Shown: positions 8,028 to 16,981 of the stretch, one piece after another | How positions within the stretch are numbered: the stretch's first letter is position 1 | Layout: each line of letters begins with the position of its first letter | NCBI GenBank assembly: GCA_964407285.1 | Contig: CAYOVG010000018.1 | Span: 1 to 37,262 of the forward strand | Origin: CAYOVG01 sp964407285 | Lineage (GTDB): Bacteria; Desulfobacterota; Syntrophobacteria; Syntrophobacterales; Syntrophobacteraceae | Direction: 5' to 3' | DNA: 37,262 nt | Translations under genes and position numbers: made by a program | The notes under the pieces: model-generated | The model's database searches: none | Seen by the model: only the letters and a program-made list of their open reading frames with translations | Told to the model about the DNA's origin: nothing

Positions 8028-8912
8028 ATGAGCAGGCTAAAGATGGCTCTGGAGAGGGCAAAGGCGGAGAGGCAGGAAAGTGGAGTCGGCGCCGACTTTG
8101 GCATCGGTTCCGGTGGCGGCGCCGAAGCTACTGAAGATCTCGTGCCCCGGGTCTCCCAGCCGGTGGTGACAGACGGTTCGGCCGGGGACGCCCGGCAAAG
8201 CGACGAAGCCCCGCCGATCAACTACACCCGTACGAAGACGGTCGAAATCTCCAGGGAGATGTTCCATCGCAACAGGATAGTGGCGATCGACGACGAACAT
8301 CCCGCGCTCGATTGCATCAAGCTCCTGAGGACTCAACTGTTCCAGCGCACCCGCTCCAGGGGGTGGAACACCATCCAGGTGACCGGGTTCGGGCCGGGGG
8401 AGGGCAAGAGCATGGTGGCGGTAAACCTGGCCATCAGTATCGCAAGCGACGCGAGGCAGACGACCCTGCTCGTGGATCTCAATTTCCGCAACCCTTCCAT
8501 CGAGCAGCTTCTGGACCTGCAGACCCAAAACGGGGGGCTCAAGTCGTACTTCCTCGACGGCGCCCCGCTGCCGAGCCTCTTCATCAATCCGGGCATCGAC
8601 AAGCTGACCATCCTGACGGCCGGGGGAAAGATAACCCACGCGACCGAACTGCTGGGCTCGCCCAGAATGGAGTCGCTCATCAAGGAACTCAAAGGCCGCT
8701 ACGACGACCGCTACATTATAATAGACACCCCCGCCGTCAGCCTCTGCCCCGACCCGCTCGTGATTGCGGAGTACGTGGACGGCATCGTCCTGGTGGCCCG
8801 GGCCGACCGCACCTCCCAGGAAAGCGTCAAGACCGCCATGGAACGGATCCCCAAGGAGAAGGTCATCGGAGTGGTCCTGAACGACGCCGCGCACGGGGAA
8901 CTGATTTCCTGA
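8028..8912 (+). CDS. BY-kinase-like P-loop ATPase (CpsD/CapB type) of the polysaccharide locus
   Basis: This 294-residue cytoplasmic ATPase is of the kind that pairs with Wzz proteins. The N-terminal 85 residues are a variable linker. A typical activator segment follows (HPALDCIKLLRTQLFQR), then Walker A GFGPGEGKS (about 120-128), a Walker A'-like LLVDLNFRNP (about 147-156) and Walker B IIIDTPA (about 230-236). Bacterial tyrosine autokinases have an acidic LLVDxDxR motif at Walker A' and a tyrosine cluster at the C-terminus. Here the second acidic residue is Asn and the tail ends GELIS with no tyrosines. It may therefore bind ATP and gate the Wzz protein without autophosphorylation by the usual route. 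An AGTGGAGG lies about 9 nt before the ATG. Confidence 0.88.
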   Translation: MSRLKMALERAKAERQESGVGADFGIGSGGGAEATEDLVPRVSQPVVTDGSAGDARQSDEAPPINYTRTKTVEISREMFHRNRIVAIDDEHPALDCIKLLRTQLFQRTRSRGWNTIQVTGFGPGEGKSMVAVNLAISIASDARQTTLLVDLNFRNPSIEQLLDLQTQNGGLKSYFLDGAPLPSLFINPGIDKLTILTAGGKITHATELLGSPRMESLIKELKGRYDDRYIIIDTPAVSLCPDPLVIAEYVDGIVLVARADRTSQESVKTAMERIPKEKVIGVVLNDAAHGELIS

Positions 8913-8974
8913 TCGTTCCACCCACTTGCGATCCTTGTCACGGCAACCCAACCGGGAACATACGGGGAGCACAA

Positions 8975-10300
8975 ATGTACACGAAAGCCTTTGGTCTCAA
9001 GAAGCGTCCGTTCATACTGTCGCCGGACCCCGATTTCCTCTACCTGAGCCGCGGCCACGACCTGGCTCTCACCCACCTTGAGTACGGCCTCATGCACAAT
9101 GTGGGGTTTCTGGCCCTTACGGGCGAAATCGGCGCCGGCAAGACCACGTTGCTCAAGTACCTCTTCGACAAGGCGCAGCACGGCTCCCTCGACATCGCGA
9201 TGGTGTTCAACACCTTTCTGGACCCGAAGTCGCTGCTGGAGATGCTCGCGAAGGAGTTCAATCTCACTCCAGCCTCCACGAGCAAGACCGACCTCGTCGA
9301 CGCCCTCTTCAACCACTTCCTGGAGCAGTACTCGAAGAAACAGCGCTGCGTGATCGTCGTCGACGAGGCGCAGAACCTCCCCATCGAATCGTTCGAGGAA
9401 CTTCGAATGCTCTCCAACCTCGAGGTGGGGACCGACTTTCTCGTGCAAATCGTCCTGGTCGGCCAGCCTCAGCTCCGCGAGCGCCTGTCCCACCCGTCGC
9501 TGGCGCAGTTGCGGCAGAGGATCTCCACGCACTACCACCTCTCCCCGCTCTCCATCGACGAAGTGGGCAACTACGTGGAGCATCGCCTGAACCTCGCCGG
9601 CTACGACCGGCCCGATCCCCTCTTCGATGTGGATGCGCTCAGGCGGATCGGGGAGGTGTCCCAGGGGATTCCCAGGCTTATCAACTCCATTTGCGATGCC
9701 TGCCTCACCTACGCCTACGGCGAGGAGAGGGACCAGGTGGCGCTCGATACGGTCGAAAGGGTGCTGGCCGATAACGAACTTCTTTGCCCGGCGGCCGAAC
9801 CGGGGGGCTGCGACGGCGCAGGCGCTTGCGCCGGAAACGGAGCCGCGACCCACGCGGGGTATCCCGCCGGCGGCGCATACGCGCCGGGCGACTCCGCGCG
9901 GCCTTCCGGCGGCAGTGCGTCCCCGCCCTCATCTCTACCGCATGCGTCCGCGCACGCGGCGTTCACCGATATGCATTTCGTCCTTTCCTCCTTCACCACC
10001 CGGCTCGAAGCCATGGAGGGGCGGATTCGCATGATGGAATCCTGCGAGGAGGGCAGGGGGCGCCAGGTGCTTCAGGAGATGCTCGAGAAGGAGCGAGACC
10101 GCACCCTTCGCTGCATGCGGAAGATCGCGTCGCTTACCAAGGCGAACAAGTCGCTGGAAGCTGAGCTGCAGGAACTCAAGAGGCAAAGCATCACGGAAGT
10201 GTCCGCCGTGGAAGCCCGGGTGTCCGAGGAATCCCTCAAGCCCCGGGAATCACGGGAACCTCGAAGGCTGTGGAGGATATTCGGCAGTGCGAAACATTAG
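8975..10300 (+). CDS. ExeA-like ATPase of exosortase/PEP-CTERM loci
   Basis: This 441-residue AAA-type ATPase resembles the general-secretion protein ExeA/GspA and is a regular member of PEP-CTERM gene clusters. It begins MYTKAFGLKKRPFILSPDP, the usual start of the family, has Walker A GEIGAGKTT (about 50-58) and Walker B VIVVDEAQ (about 126-133). Later motifs include the arginine-rich LAQLRQRISTHY and GIPRLINSICD. After about residue 270 the domain gives way to a Gly/Ala/Pro/Ser-rich linker and then a charged coiled coil (about 330-430). The true start is the ATG at 8975 after GGGGAG; the frame remains open upstream inside the previous gene. It overlaps the next gene by 14 nt, indicating translational coupling. 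The substrate is not known; a role in assembly or energising of the export machine is inferred from context. Confidence 0.9.
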   Translation: MYTKAFGLKKRPFILSPDPDFLYLSRGHDLALTHLEYGLMHNVGFLALTGEIGAGKTTLLKYLFDKAQHGSLDIAMVFNTFLDPKSLLEMLAKEFNLTPASTSKTDLVDALFNHFLEQYSKKQRCVIVVDEAQNLPIESFEELRMLSNLEVGTDFLVQIVLVGQPQLRERLSHPSLAQLRQRISTHYHLSPLSIDEVGNYVEHRLNLAGYDRPDPLFDVDALRRIGEVSQGIPRLINSICDACLTYAYGEERDQVALDTVERVLADNELLCPAAEPGGCDGAGACAGNGAATHAGYPAGGAYAPGDSARPSGGSASPPSSLPHASAHAAFTDMHFVLSSFTTRLEAMEGRIRMMESCEEGRGRQVLQEMLEKERDRTLRCMRKIASLTKANKSLEAELQELKRQSITEVSAVEARVSEESLKPRESREPRRLWRIFGSAKH

Positions 10301-12683
10301 TCTGGCGGTCAAAGTCGTTATCATCCTGGTGGGATTGGCGTGCCTTCTTCCCGGATGCGGCAGCAAGGAAGAAAAGCTTGCGCATTTCCTGAAGAAAGGT
10401 GACCGTCTGCTTGCGGCGAAAGACCCCGTGAGCGCCATCCTGGAGTACAAGAACGCTCTCCAGATCGATCCCCGCTCGGGGGCGGCCAAGATAGGGCTGG
10501 GCAAAGCCTACATCGCGCAGGAGGAGTATCAGCGAGCCTACTCCTCGTTCAAGTCGGCGCTCGAACTCGACCCCGAACTCGACGACGCGCGAATCGAAGT
10601 CGCGTGGCTGCTGGCGATGGGCAAAGAGGGGCAGATGGCGCTCGACGAACTTGCCCGGATCCGTCAACCCGATGCCCGGCAGCCCCGTGTGGATATCATC
10701 AGGGCGAGAGCGCTCATGGACCTTCAGCGGTTTCAGGAAGCCATCGATATCCTGAAAAACGTGAAGGATGCCGACGCGAACAAAGAGGTGCAGATCTTCC
10801 TCGCCAATTCGCACAAGGCCGTACGGTCCTACGAAGCCATGGAGAGCGCCGTCAAAAGGTGGAAGGACATCGACAAGGACAGTCCGGCCCCCTACCTGTT
10901 CATGGCCCAGTGGGCTTCCGAAGCGGGTAAGCGCGATACCGCCGTCGCCCGGTTGGACGAGATGGTAAAGGAGAAGAACAACGAAAAGCCGCTAATGGTC
11001 CTCCGCGCCCAGAGCCTCGAGAAATTCGGACTACAGGCCGAAGCGGAAAAGGCTTTCGAGGAACTGCCGGACGACCCCGACATGCTCGCCGTCAAGGCCG
11101 ACTTCTGGATTCGGCAGGGGAAGCCTGCAAAAGCCCGCCCGGCTCTCGAAAAACTCGTGGCCGCATTTCCGAACGATACTGAATCGAAGGTCAAACTGGC
11201 TTCCGTGACGGCCGGTGCGGGCGATGTGCCCTCCGCTCTCGAACTCGTGGAAAATGCGCTCAAGGGCGACTTGAAGAAAGCCGACCGCGAACGACTGTTT
11301 CTCGCAAAAGCCTCCCTCATGGCGCACAAGGGTGACCTGCCGGAGGCCATCGTGTTGTGTGAGGCGGCCGTGAAGGAAAACCAGGCAAACATGGATGCCC
11401 ATCTCCTTCTCGGAAAGCTCCTGTGGAATGTCCGCAGAACCGAGGAGGCGGAAATCCACCTGAACCAGGTGGCCGCGGCTCGTCCGAAGGACGAGGACGT
11501 ACAGATCATGCTGGCACGATGCCTGCGGGTCAACAAGAAGAGCAGCCTGGCGGAGGATACCCTCAAGAGGGCCTTGGAGCAGTTCCCCAAGAGCGCCGCC
11601 CTTCGCCTCGAGCTTGCCGGCTTCTACCATGCCGGAGGCGAGTACGAGCAGATGGAAAAAGTCCTCGAGAAGGGGTTGGAACTCCAGCCCGACGACCCCC
11701 TTCTCTTGAAGGCCCGTGGGGACTACCGGCTCCTTCGGAAGGACTACGCGAGGGCTGAAGGTGATTACCGCCGGATCATCGAGCTTCGTCCCGAACTGGC
11801 CCCGGGGTACATGCGCATGGGAGAGTCGGCCGTCGCCCAGTCGCGGCTCGACGATGCGATCGCGTGGTTCCTGCAGGCCGCCGAACGGGAGGGCGGCAGG
11901 CCGGATGCCCTTTCCGCCCTCACCGCCACCTATGTGCGAAAGGGCGACGCAACGGGGGCCGCGGCATTCCTGCGGAAGGAAGCGGAACTGCATCCCGGAT
12001 CGGCGCTCGTCCCATTTCTCCTCGGGCAGGTTTATCAGTTCACGGGAAATCTCGAGAAGGCGGAGGAGTCCTACCTGAGGGCTTGCGCGCTGGAACCCCG
12101 GTGGACGGAACCCTATCGCGGCCTTGCCGAGGTCTACATGCGACAGGGCAAGCAGGAAGAGGCCCTGGCAAGGATGGAGGAAGCCTACAAGCGGGAGAGT
12201 TCGCTGCCGCTTTGCATGCAGCTGGCAGCCCTCTACGAAAGGGCCGGCCGCTATCAGGATGCAATCCGCCTCTACGAGGACCAGGTCCGAAAGGAGAATC
12301 CGCCGCCCGCTCTGCTCAACAACCTGGCGTACCTGTATGCCGAGCACTCCCGGGATAAGGCCGAACTTGCAAAGGCTTCGGACCTGGCTGCCCGGGCTTT
12401 GGCGCAAGATCCCGAAAATCCCGGCTTCCTGGACACCTTCGGCTGGATCGCCTATAAGTCCGGCGATCCGGGCACCGCATTGAACTACATCCAAAACGCC
12501 CTGTTCAAGGACCCCAACGAGGGACTCCACCACGTGCATGCAGCCTTGATCCATCACGACCTCGGAGAATCGCGCAAGGCACTGGAACATCTGGACAAGG
12601 CGCTGCAGCAGAAGCTCGACGACGGCACGAAGGCTCGAGTCCTCTCCCTGAAGAGCGAGTGGGCGAAGGGCGGTCGGCTGTGA
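10287..12683 (+). CDS. prsT: PrsT-like TPR-repeat lipoprotein of PEP-CTERM systems
   Basis: This 798-residue lipoprotein starts at a GTG after GGAGG. The signal peptide ends in the lipobox LLPGC (Cys at about residue 24). The rest is a near-continuous array of 34-residue TPR repeats, with typical pieces such as AILEYKNALQIDPRSGAAKIGLGKAYI, shortened here, and YRGLAEVYMRQGKQEEAL. Length and layout match the PrsT family that accompanies exosortase and EPS genes. It would sit in the periplasm, anchored to a membrane, and hold together polysaccharide synthesis or export proteins. The start overlaps the end of the ATPase gene, so the two are probably translated in a coupled way. It is the last gene of the long plus-strand EPS run. 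A small hairpin follows about 95 nt later. Confidence 0.88.
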   Translation: MRNISLAVKVVIILVGLACLLPGCGSKEEKLAHFLKKGDRLLAAKDPVSAILEYKNALQIDPRSGAAKIGLGKAYIAQEEYQRAYSSFKSALELDPELDDARIEVAWLLAMGKEGQMALDELARIRQPDARQPRVDIIRARALMDLQRFQEAIDILKNVKDADANKEVQIFLANSHKAVRSYEAMESAVKRWKDIDKDSPAPYLFMAQWASEAGKRDTAVARLDEMVKEKNNEKPLMVLRAQSLEKFGLQAEAEKAFEELPDDPDMLAVKADFWIRQGKPAKARPALEKLVAAFPNDTESKVKLASVTAGAGDVPSALELVENALKGDLKKADRERLFLAKASLMAHKGDLPEAIVLCEAAVKENQANMDAHLLLGKLLWNVRRTEEAEIHLNQVAAARPKDEDVQIMLARCLRVNKKSSLAEDTLKRALEQFPKSAALRLELAGFYHAGGEYEQMEKVLEKGLELQPDDPLLLKARGDYRLLRKDYARAEGDYRRIIELRPELAPGYMRMGESAVAQSRLDDAIAWFLQAAEREGGRPDALSALTATYVRKGDATGAAAFLRKEAELHPGSALVPFLLGQVYQFTGNLEKAEESYLRACALEPRWTEPYRGLAEVYMRQGKQEEALARMEEAYKRESSLPLCMQLAALYERAGRYQDAIRLYEDQVRKENPPPALLNNLAYLYAEHSRDKAELAKASDLAARALAQDPENPGFLDTFGWIAYKSGDPGTALNYIQNALFKDPNEGLHHVHAALIHHDLGESRKALEHLDKALQQKLDDGTKARVLSLKSEWAKGGRL

Positions 12684-13064
12684 GCGTCCACGTCGCCGCA
12701 TCGAAACACGAAGGCCCTGAAGGCCCTATTCAGGGAGAGGATTACCGCAGTCCATTGAATATATCGTTATTTCAACTGTTTAGCGTTTCTGCTAAACGTC
12801 TCTTTCCAGTGCAAAATCAGGAATCTCCTGATAGACATCCTTGCTCCAGGGGACTATGTTGCGCACAATGTCAGCGGGACGGGAGGGGAACCGGAAGATG
12901 GTCGGAAACCCTTTGCGCCATCTCCGGAAGCGGTCTCGAATTCTTAAGGATTATCCGGTGACCTGGGACCTACCTCCAGGAAATTCCTTTGAAGCCGAGA
13001 GCAAAAGCTCCATTCCAGCCAAATTGCCGATAGCTCCCAGATTGAAGCGGCCGTGGAGGGAACC
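12684..13064. other. Gene-free stretch after the EPS operon
   Basis: No convincing gene is seen in these 381 nt. Near its start is a short direct repeat (AAGGCCCT twice, 12711-12728). A perfect 7-bp inverted repeat, GTTTAGC (12778-12784) and GCTAAAC (12791-12797), has a 6-nt loop and is followed by GTCTCTTT. It may end the EPS transcript, though the T-run is poor. The promoter of the following response regulator must lie here, but I cannot place one with confidence. Confidence 0.4.
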
Positions 13065-13970
13065 ATGGAATTGTTCGGGAATGTCCACATTCTCATTGTT
13101 GATGATGAGCCTCACATCTGCAGTGTTCTGGAAAGAGTTCTTCTTCAGCTCGAGGTTGAAATCGAGACTTACACCGATCCCCTTGCGGCGCTGCAATCGA
13201 TCAATACGAAAAACCATGATATCTTGCTGGTGGACGTACAAATGCCGGGCATGAGCGGCCTCGAGTTGATGCCCCTTTTCCGTGAGAGGAATCCCGAATC
13301 CAAAGTCATTATCATGACGGGCTATGCGGACAAGGATATTGCGATCAAGGCGCTTCAGCTCGGCGCTTTCGATTTCATGGAAAAGCCCATAGAGATGGAG
13401 ATCCTTCTACACAATGTGAAGCGGGCTATAGATGCGTGGCAAAAAGAACTCGAACTCAAGCAGTCCATCGAGGATCTGAAGCGCAGCCAGAGCGAACTGC
13501 TCGTCCACAAGGGGCGCCTGGAGAATCTGAACAAGCAGCTCATGGAGAACAACAGAGCCATGTCCATCCTGGCGAAGAGCTTTGAAAGGGAGCGGGAGGA
13601 GATGGAAAAGCGCATTGCCCTCAAGCTGAGGACCTTGATGGTGCCCACGATCGAAAGGCTGCGCCACGACAAGGGGCTGGCGCGATGGGAAAACGAACTC
13701 AATCTTTTGTTGACCATGGTGGAGGACCTTACGTCGGGCCTCCATACGGACGCTCGAGTCGCAAGTCTGCTCTCCTACACAGAACTGCGCATCGCCTCCC
13801 TCATCAAAAATGGGGTGACGACCGAAGACATTGCCCGCCAGTTGAACATATCTCCAAGCACGGTCAGGACGCACAGAAAAAATATACGGAAGAAACTCAA
13901 GATCAACAACGGCCGCTACAACTTGCGTAATTTTCTATCCTGCAAATCGGGCGAGGCGTTGGAAGAATAG
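13065..13970 (+). CDS. Response regulator: receiver, coiled coil, LuxR-type HTH
   Basis: This 301-residue cytoplasmic transcription regulator has three parts. The receiver domain (about 1-120) has the acidic pair D13/D14, phospho-acceptor D57 in LLVDVQMPGMSG, T85 and K107 (FMEKPIE). A long charged coiled coil follows (about 122-190), then a region containing RHDKGLARWENELNLLLT, and a C-terminal LuxR/GerE helix-turn-helix (about 238-290) with the recognition region ISPSTVRTHRKNIRKKL. The coiled-coil and middle region between receiver and HTH are unusual for NarL/FixJ proteins and suggest a stable dimer. The frame opens at a GTG at 13053, but GGAGGG lies just before the ATG at 13065. No kinase gene is adjacent. 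It sits between the EPS operon and the c-di-GMP genes, so it may control either. Confidence 0.88.
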   Translation: MELFGNVHILIVDDEPHICSVLERVLLQLEVEIETYTDPLAALQSINTKNHDILLVDVQMPGMSGLELMPLFRERNPESKVIIMTGYADKDIAIKALQLGAFDFMEKPIEMEILLHNVKRAIDAWQKELELKQSIEDLKRSQSELLVHKGRLENLNKQLMENNRAMSILAKSFEREREEMEKRIALKLRTLMVPTIERLRHDKGLARWENELNLLLTMVEDLTSGLHTDARVASLLSYTELRIASLIKNGVTTEDIARQLNISPSTVRTHRKNIRKKLKINNGRYNLRNFLSCKSGEALEE

Positions 13971-14087
13971 AAGGCGTGGACAGACGGGCCGTCCTTCTCT
14001 TCGATCGGAAGGTCGATACAGGTCCATACGGTCTACTTCGGCAGTTCCTCCCCCACGGCGCTCCGACGCATCGTCGATTCTCCCGCG

Positions 14088-14102
14088 GGGTAGGACCTAC
14101 CC
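14088..14102. repeat. 15-bp perfect palindrome between convergent genes
   Basis: GGGTAGG and CCTACCC flank a single A. It lies between the convergent ends of the response regulator (13970) and the PilZ gene (14166). The outer GGGTA and TACCC half-sites are the same as in the conserved element elsewhere in this window, but the spacing is 5 nt rather than 7 and the GGGGATTTT part is missing. It could be a weak site for the same protein or a simple hairpin. Confidence 0.4.
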
Positions 14103-14165
14103 ACTCCAAATCATCTTCGAGCTGGCGGTATTCCACCTCGTCACTCCGGTTTCGACCATGGCGGA

Positions 14166-14552
14166 TCAGTAAGGTGTCGGGCCGATGGTGAAGTGACCGA
14201 AAGCGGACTCCACCATTGCGCGTTGCCGCGGCGACAGATTACTGAATTCCAGGCCGCACCGCCGCACTTCGAAGCCGCTGAATCCCTGATAGTCGCTGCT
14301 GCCGGTATCGTACACGACCTTGCAGGAGAGCCTGGAGAGGTGGAAGTCGGCCTTGTGTGAGAACAAGTCTACCTCAACGCTTTCCGTCTTGCCGAATTCC
14401 TCGTACACCGTATACTCTATCGACATCCCCCCCTTGCTGATATCCTTTACCTTCCCGATTCTATCGAAGTGCGGTCGAAACGTAGCGAACAAAGAATCGT
14501 CGGTAGCATAGCGCTCGAACTGCCGTCGCTCCTTCCCTTCAGAAACTGCCAT
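14166..14552 (-). CDS. PilZ-domain protein (c-di-GMP receptor), first copy
   Basis: This 128-residue single-domain protein has both PilZ ligand motifs: RxxxR in KERRQFERY near the N-terminus and DISKGGMSI about 30 residues later. The usual beta-barrel body follows (CKVVYDTG, GFEVRRCGLEF) and a final helix (SPRQRAMVESAF). PilZ proteins bind c-di-GMP and act on a partner. The frame can be extended to 14585, but GGAGG lies about 11 nt before the ATG at 14552, so that start is preferred. About 140 nt upstream is a weaker copy (14693-14719) of the conserved element found before the VPxP-CTERM and diguanylate cyclase genes, in the same orientation. This suggests shared control. Confidence 0.88.
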   Translation of the reverse strand: MAVSEGKERRQFERYATDDSLFATFRPHFDRIGKVKDISKGGMSIEYTVYEEFGKTESVEVDLFSHKADFHLSRLSCKVVYDTGSSDYQGFSGFEVRRCGLEFSNLSPRQRAMVESAFGHFTIGPTPY

Positions 14553-14996
14553 CTCTATTCTTTCCTCCCACAGAGCACGGACCATTCAGTTGTCAAAGGT
14601 TAATAACGACTTCATACCCGCGCCCCTATGAGTATGAAGCATACAACTTTATATTATTCCGGAAGCATGAAATGTAAAGTATGAATTTGGGGGGTAAGAA
14701 AGAGGTAGCCCATATACCTAATAGAGGAAAAAGCACAGTGATTATGTATTAATAGAAATATACAAAAATGCATTCCTCCAGGAGGATTAACCCTGATTGA
14801 TCACAGCATCAGTCATAAGGTATATTTCTGTATTGCCTTCAAGTAAATACTATGGCAAAATGCCAGAAGAAAGGTTGATTATTAAACCCTAATACGAAGT
14901 GCGTTTCACATGCGTACCATTGTCCGGAATTTGATGTTGGTTATTCAAATAGAACGTGCTATGTGCTTGCAGTTTCTACAGGTCGGATGAAGTAGC
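14553..14996. other. AT-rich divergent intergenic region between the PilZ and response-regulator genes
   Basis: These 444 nt hold no convincing gene and are clearly more AT-rich than the coding sequence on both sides. They must contain promoters for both divergent genes. The only structured feature I can support is the conserved-element copy D (14693-14719). Confidence 0.5.
14693..14719 (-). promoter_or_regulatory. Conserved operator element, weaker copy D
   Basis: GGTA (14693-14696), 6 nt, AGGTA (14703-14707, one mismatch to GGGTA), 7 nt, TACCT (14715-14719, one mismatch to TACCC). The spacing matches copies A-C exactly. The GGGGATTTT part is poorly kept (TATGAATTT at the equivalent place). 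It faces the minus-strand PilZ gene in the same orientation as copies A-C face their genes, but it could also act on the divergent response-regulator gene at 14997. Confidence 0.45.
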
Positions 14997-15650
14997 ATGC
15001 ATAAAGAAAAGCTTCTCGTAGTAGATGACCATAAGATCATCATCCAGGGGATCAAGAGCGCTCTCCTCGAGTATCCCGAATTCGAGATCGTAGGCGCGGC
15101 GTTCAATGGTCACGACGCCATCAGACAGGTAGTCAAGCTGAAACCTTCGATTGTGATCATGGACGTTTCCATGCCGAACCTCAACGGCATCGATGCTACT
15201 CTGCAGATAAAGAAGCTTGCTCCGGAAATTCGCATTGTGGTGTTTACGATTCATGGAGATAGGGAGTACATCGTCGATCTGTTCAAGGCGGGAATTTCCG
15301 GATACGTAATGAAGGAAGATCCCATATCCGATTTGATCATGGCCCTTAGAAGCGCTCAAAAGGGCGCCCTGTACCTGAGCGGTAGTGTTCCAAACGTTTT
15401 GCCGGGATACCTGGCGCACCTGGAGGAGGAATTGGGGCAGAAAGACAGATTCGATGAACTCACGTTACGGGAAAGGGAAGTCTTTCAGCTCCTTGCCGAA
15501 GGGAAAAGCATCAAGGATATCTCTGCCATTCTGAATATAAGCTCCAAAACCGTGGAGACTCATAAGGCCAAAATCATGCACAAGCTTGAAGTCACCAATC
15601 CGATCGATATAATACGAACTGCAATAAGGAAAAAGATAATAAGGCCTTAG
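14997..15650 (+). CDS. NarL/FixJ-type response regulator
   Basis: This 217-residue two-domain regulator has a receiver (about 1-120) with D10/D11, phospho-acceptor D56 in IMDVSMPNLNG, T84 and K106. A linker follows, then a LuxR-type HTH (about 150-210) beginning LTLREREVFQLLAEGKSIKD, with ISSKTVETHKAKIMHKL as recognition region. All catalytic receiver residues are present, so it should accept phosphate from a histidine kinase. None is adjacent; the nearest is at 17236-19005. It is similar in layout and motif wording to the regulator at 20388-21032, so the two may be related copies. A GGATGA lies about 9 nt before the ATG. The gene is convergent with the diguanylate cyclase. Confidence 0.92.
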   Translation: MHKEKLLVVDDHKIIIQGIKSALLEYPEFEIVGAAFNGHDAIRQVVKLKPSIVIMDVSMPNLNGIDATLQIKKLAPEIRIVVFTIHGDREYIVDLFKAGISGYVMKEDPISDLIMALRSAQKGALYLSGSVPNVLPGYLAHLEEELGQKDRFDELTLREREVFQLLAEGKSIKDISAILNISSKTVETHKAKIMHKLEVTNPIDIIRTAIRKKIIRP

Positions 15651-15772
15651 CGCCGCAGAGGCGATGGGGGAGTGGCGATGAACTCCTCCAGCGGGCATGA
15701 CGGCAACGCGATTAGTGCATATAATCCCGGCGGATCGGTTCATGCGCGATCCTACGCTATTACAGCGACTAC

Positions 15773-16714
15773 CTACCCGTAGCTTACTCTGTCTCTTCCC
15801 TCCTTCTTGCTGTTATACATAAGATGGTCGGCTCTACGCACCAGAGTACCACATGAGTCGTCTTTATTTCCAAGAGTGGCTCCAATAGATATCGTAACTC
15901 TAATGGGTTTGGATCCAAGCGATAAATACGGCCGTTTGATCAATGAGCGCAGTCTTTCCGCGATCGTGACGAGCCCTTTCGAATCGACATTGGGTATGAC
16001 TCCAACGAATTCCTCCCCTCCCCAACGTCCGAACTCGTCAAATGGACGCGATCCGATGACCAACGCGTTTGCGACCATCTTAAGAACGCCGTCGCCGACA
16101 TCATGCCCGTAGACATCGTTTACGTGTTTGAAATGATCTATGTCCAGGAACAGAATTCCAAATTGGCTGGAGTATCGCTGCAGTTGGGAGATTGCGCTCT
16201 GAATTCTTTTGGTGAGATACTGCCTGTTACCGAGCCTGGTCAATGGATCGATCAAGGCCAGTTTTTCAAGTTCGTTTATTTGCTGGAGCAAGGAAGCATT
16301 CGGGCTGTCGTCGGAGAAGAGCTCCACGGTGCCCGCCAACCGTCGGTTCGAGTCCCAAACGGGTGCGATGCGCATATAAATGGGAATCAACTGACCGCTC
16401 TTTTTCCTGAGAAAGGAATGACATTCCGCTGCCGTCGCGTCTATGGTGACGAACGCCAGAGGACAATTCGTTCCACATATGGACTTGCCCTGGGCGTTCA
16501 AATGCATTGCGCAGCAATTAAAGCAGTTTTTCCCCAGTATATCTTCCGCGTTGTAGCCCGTCAGGTCCTCGGCGGCCTTATTCCAGTAGAGGATTTTGCC
16601 TTCTACATCTACAAAGCGTATCCCATCGGTCAGGTGGTCCAACAGGCTCTTGTAGAGCTGTTCCAAACTGCTCATAAACTGGGAATCCTTGTAGCTGGAA
16701 ATACGGCATTCCAT
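15773..16714 (-). CDS. Diguanylate cyclase: Cys-rich PAS plus GGDEF
   Basis: This 313-residue cytoplasmic protein, with no membrane helix, should make c-di-GMP from two GTP. The PAS domain (about 18-140) contains a cysteine cluster (C64, C67, C68, C80, C84, C98) around CAMHLNAQGKSICGTNCPL. The spacing suggests a metal, FeS or redox-sensing variant, which is inferred. The GGDEF domain (about 150-313) has DIDHFKHVND and an active-site motif GGEEF (232-236). The inhibitory I-site RPFD (223-226) lies the standard five residues before it, so feedback inhibition is expected. An in-frame ATG 13 codons downstream (16675) is an alternative start with a comparable AAGGA. A full copy of the conserved element is found at 16982-17021, about 270 nt upstream. 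This enzyme is the obvious local source of ligand for the riboswitch and PilZ proteins. Confidence 0.92.
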   Translation of the reverse strand: MECRISSYKDSQFMSSLEQLYKSLLDHLTDGIRFVDVEGKILYWNKAAEDLTGYNAEDILGKNCFNCCAMHLNAQGKSICGTNCPLAFVTIDATAAECHSFLRKKSGQLIPIYMRIAPVWDSNRRLAGTVELFSDDSPNASLLQQINELEKLALIDPLTRLGNRQYLTKRIQSAISQLQRYSSQFGILFLDIDHFKHVNDVYGHDVGDGVLKMVANALVIGSRPFDEFGRWGGEEFVGVIPNVDSKGLVTIAERLRSLIKRPYLSLGSKPIRVTISIGATLGNKDDSCGTLVRRADHLMYNSKKEGRDRVSYG

Positions 16715-16981
16715 AGTGCTGCCTCGAATCGCCTTGCTTGAGGATCTGACGCGCCGTCAACGGGAGTGCGCTTCACTCCGTCGAAGGGAGCGCATGGACA
16801 GAGGAGCCCGCCGACACACTGGTCCTTGTCTGTCGGCAAGGAGAATGGGAAAGATCTGAGCAAGAGCCCTTTTATCGTCTTCATCCCGAAGGTTGAAGCC
16901 CGGACCGGAGTCGGTCACCCCCATTGAAGAACACTAATTCCAACACTGGAAGCTTTAATGGATACGTCCGTCACTGTAAAG

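Noticed and set aside
8312..8974. Upstream extension of the ExeA-like ATPase
   Set aside because: The extension overlaps the P-loop ATPase gene in another frame. The ATG at 8975 has a ribosome site and gives the normal family N-terminus.
11031..12701. 556-codon minus-strand frame opposite the TPR gene
   Set aside because: The plus strand encodes a clear TPR lipoprotein. The minus frame has no family features.
15732..15752. GGATCG/CGATCC hairpin between the convergent regulator and cyclase genes
   Set aside because: Only 6 bp with a 9-nt loop and no T-run. It is too weak to call a terminator.
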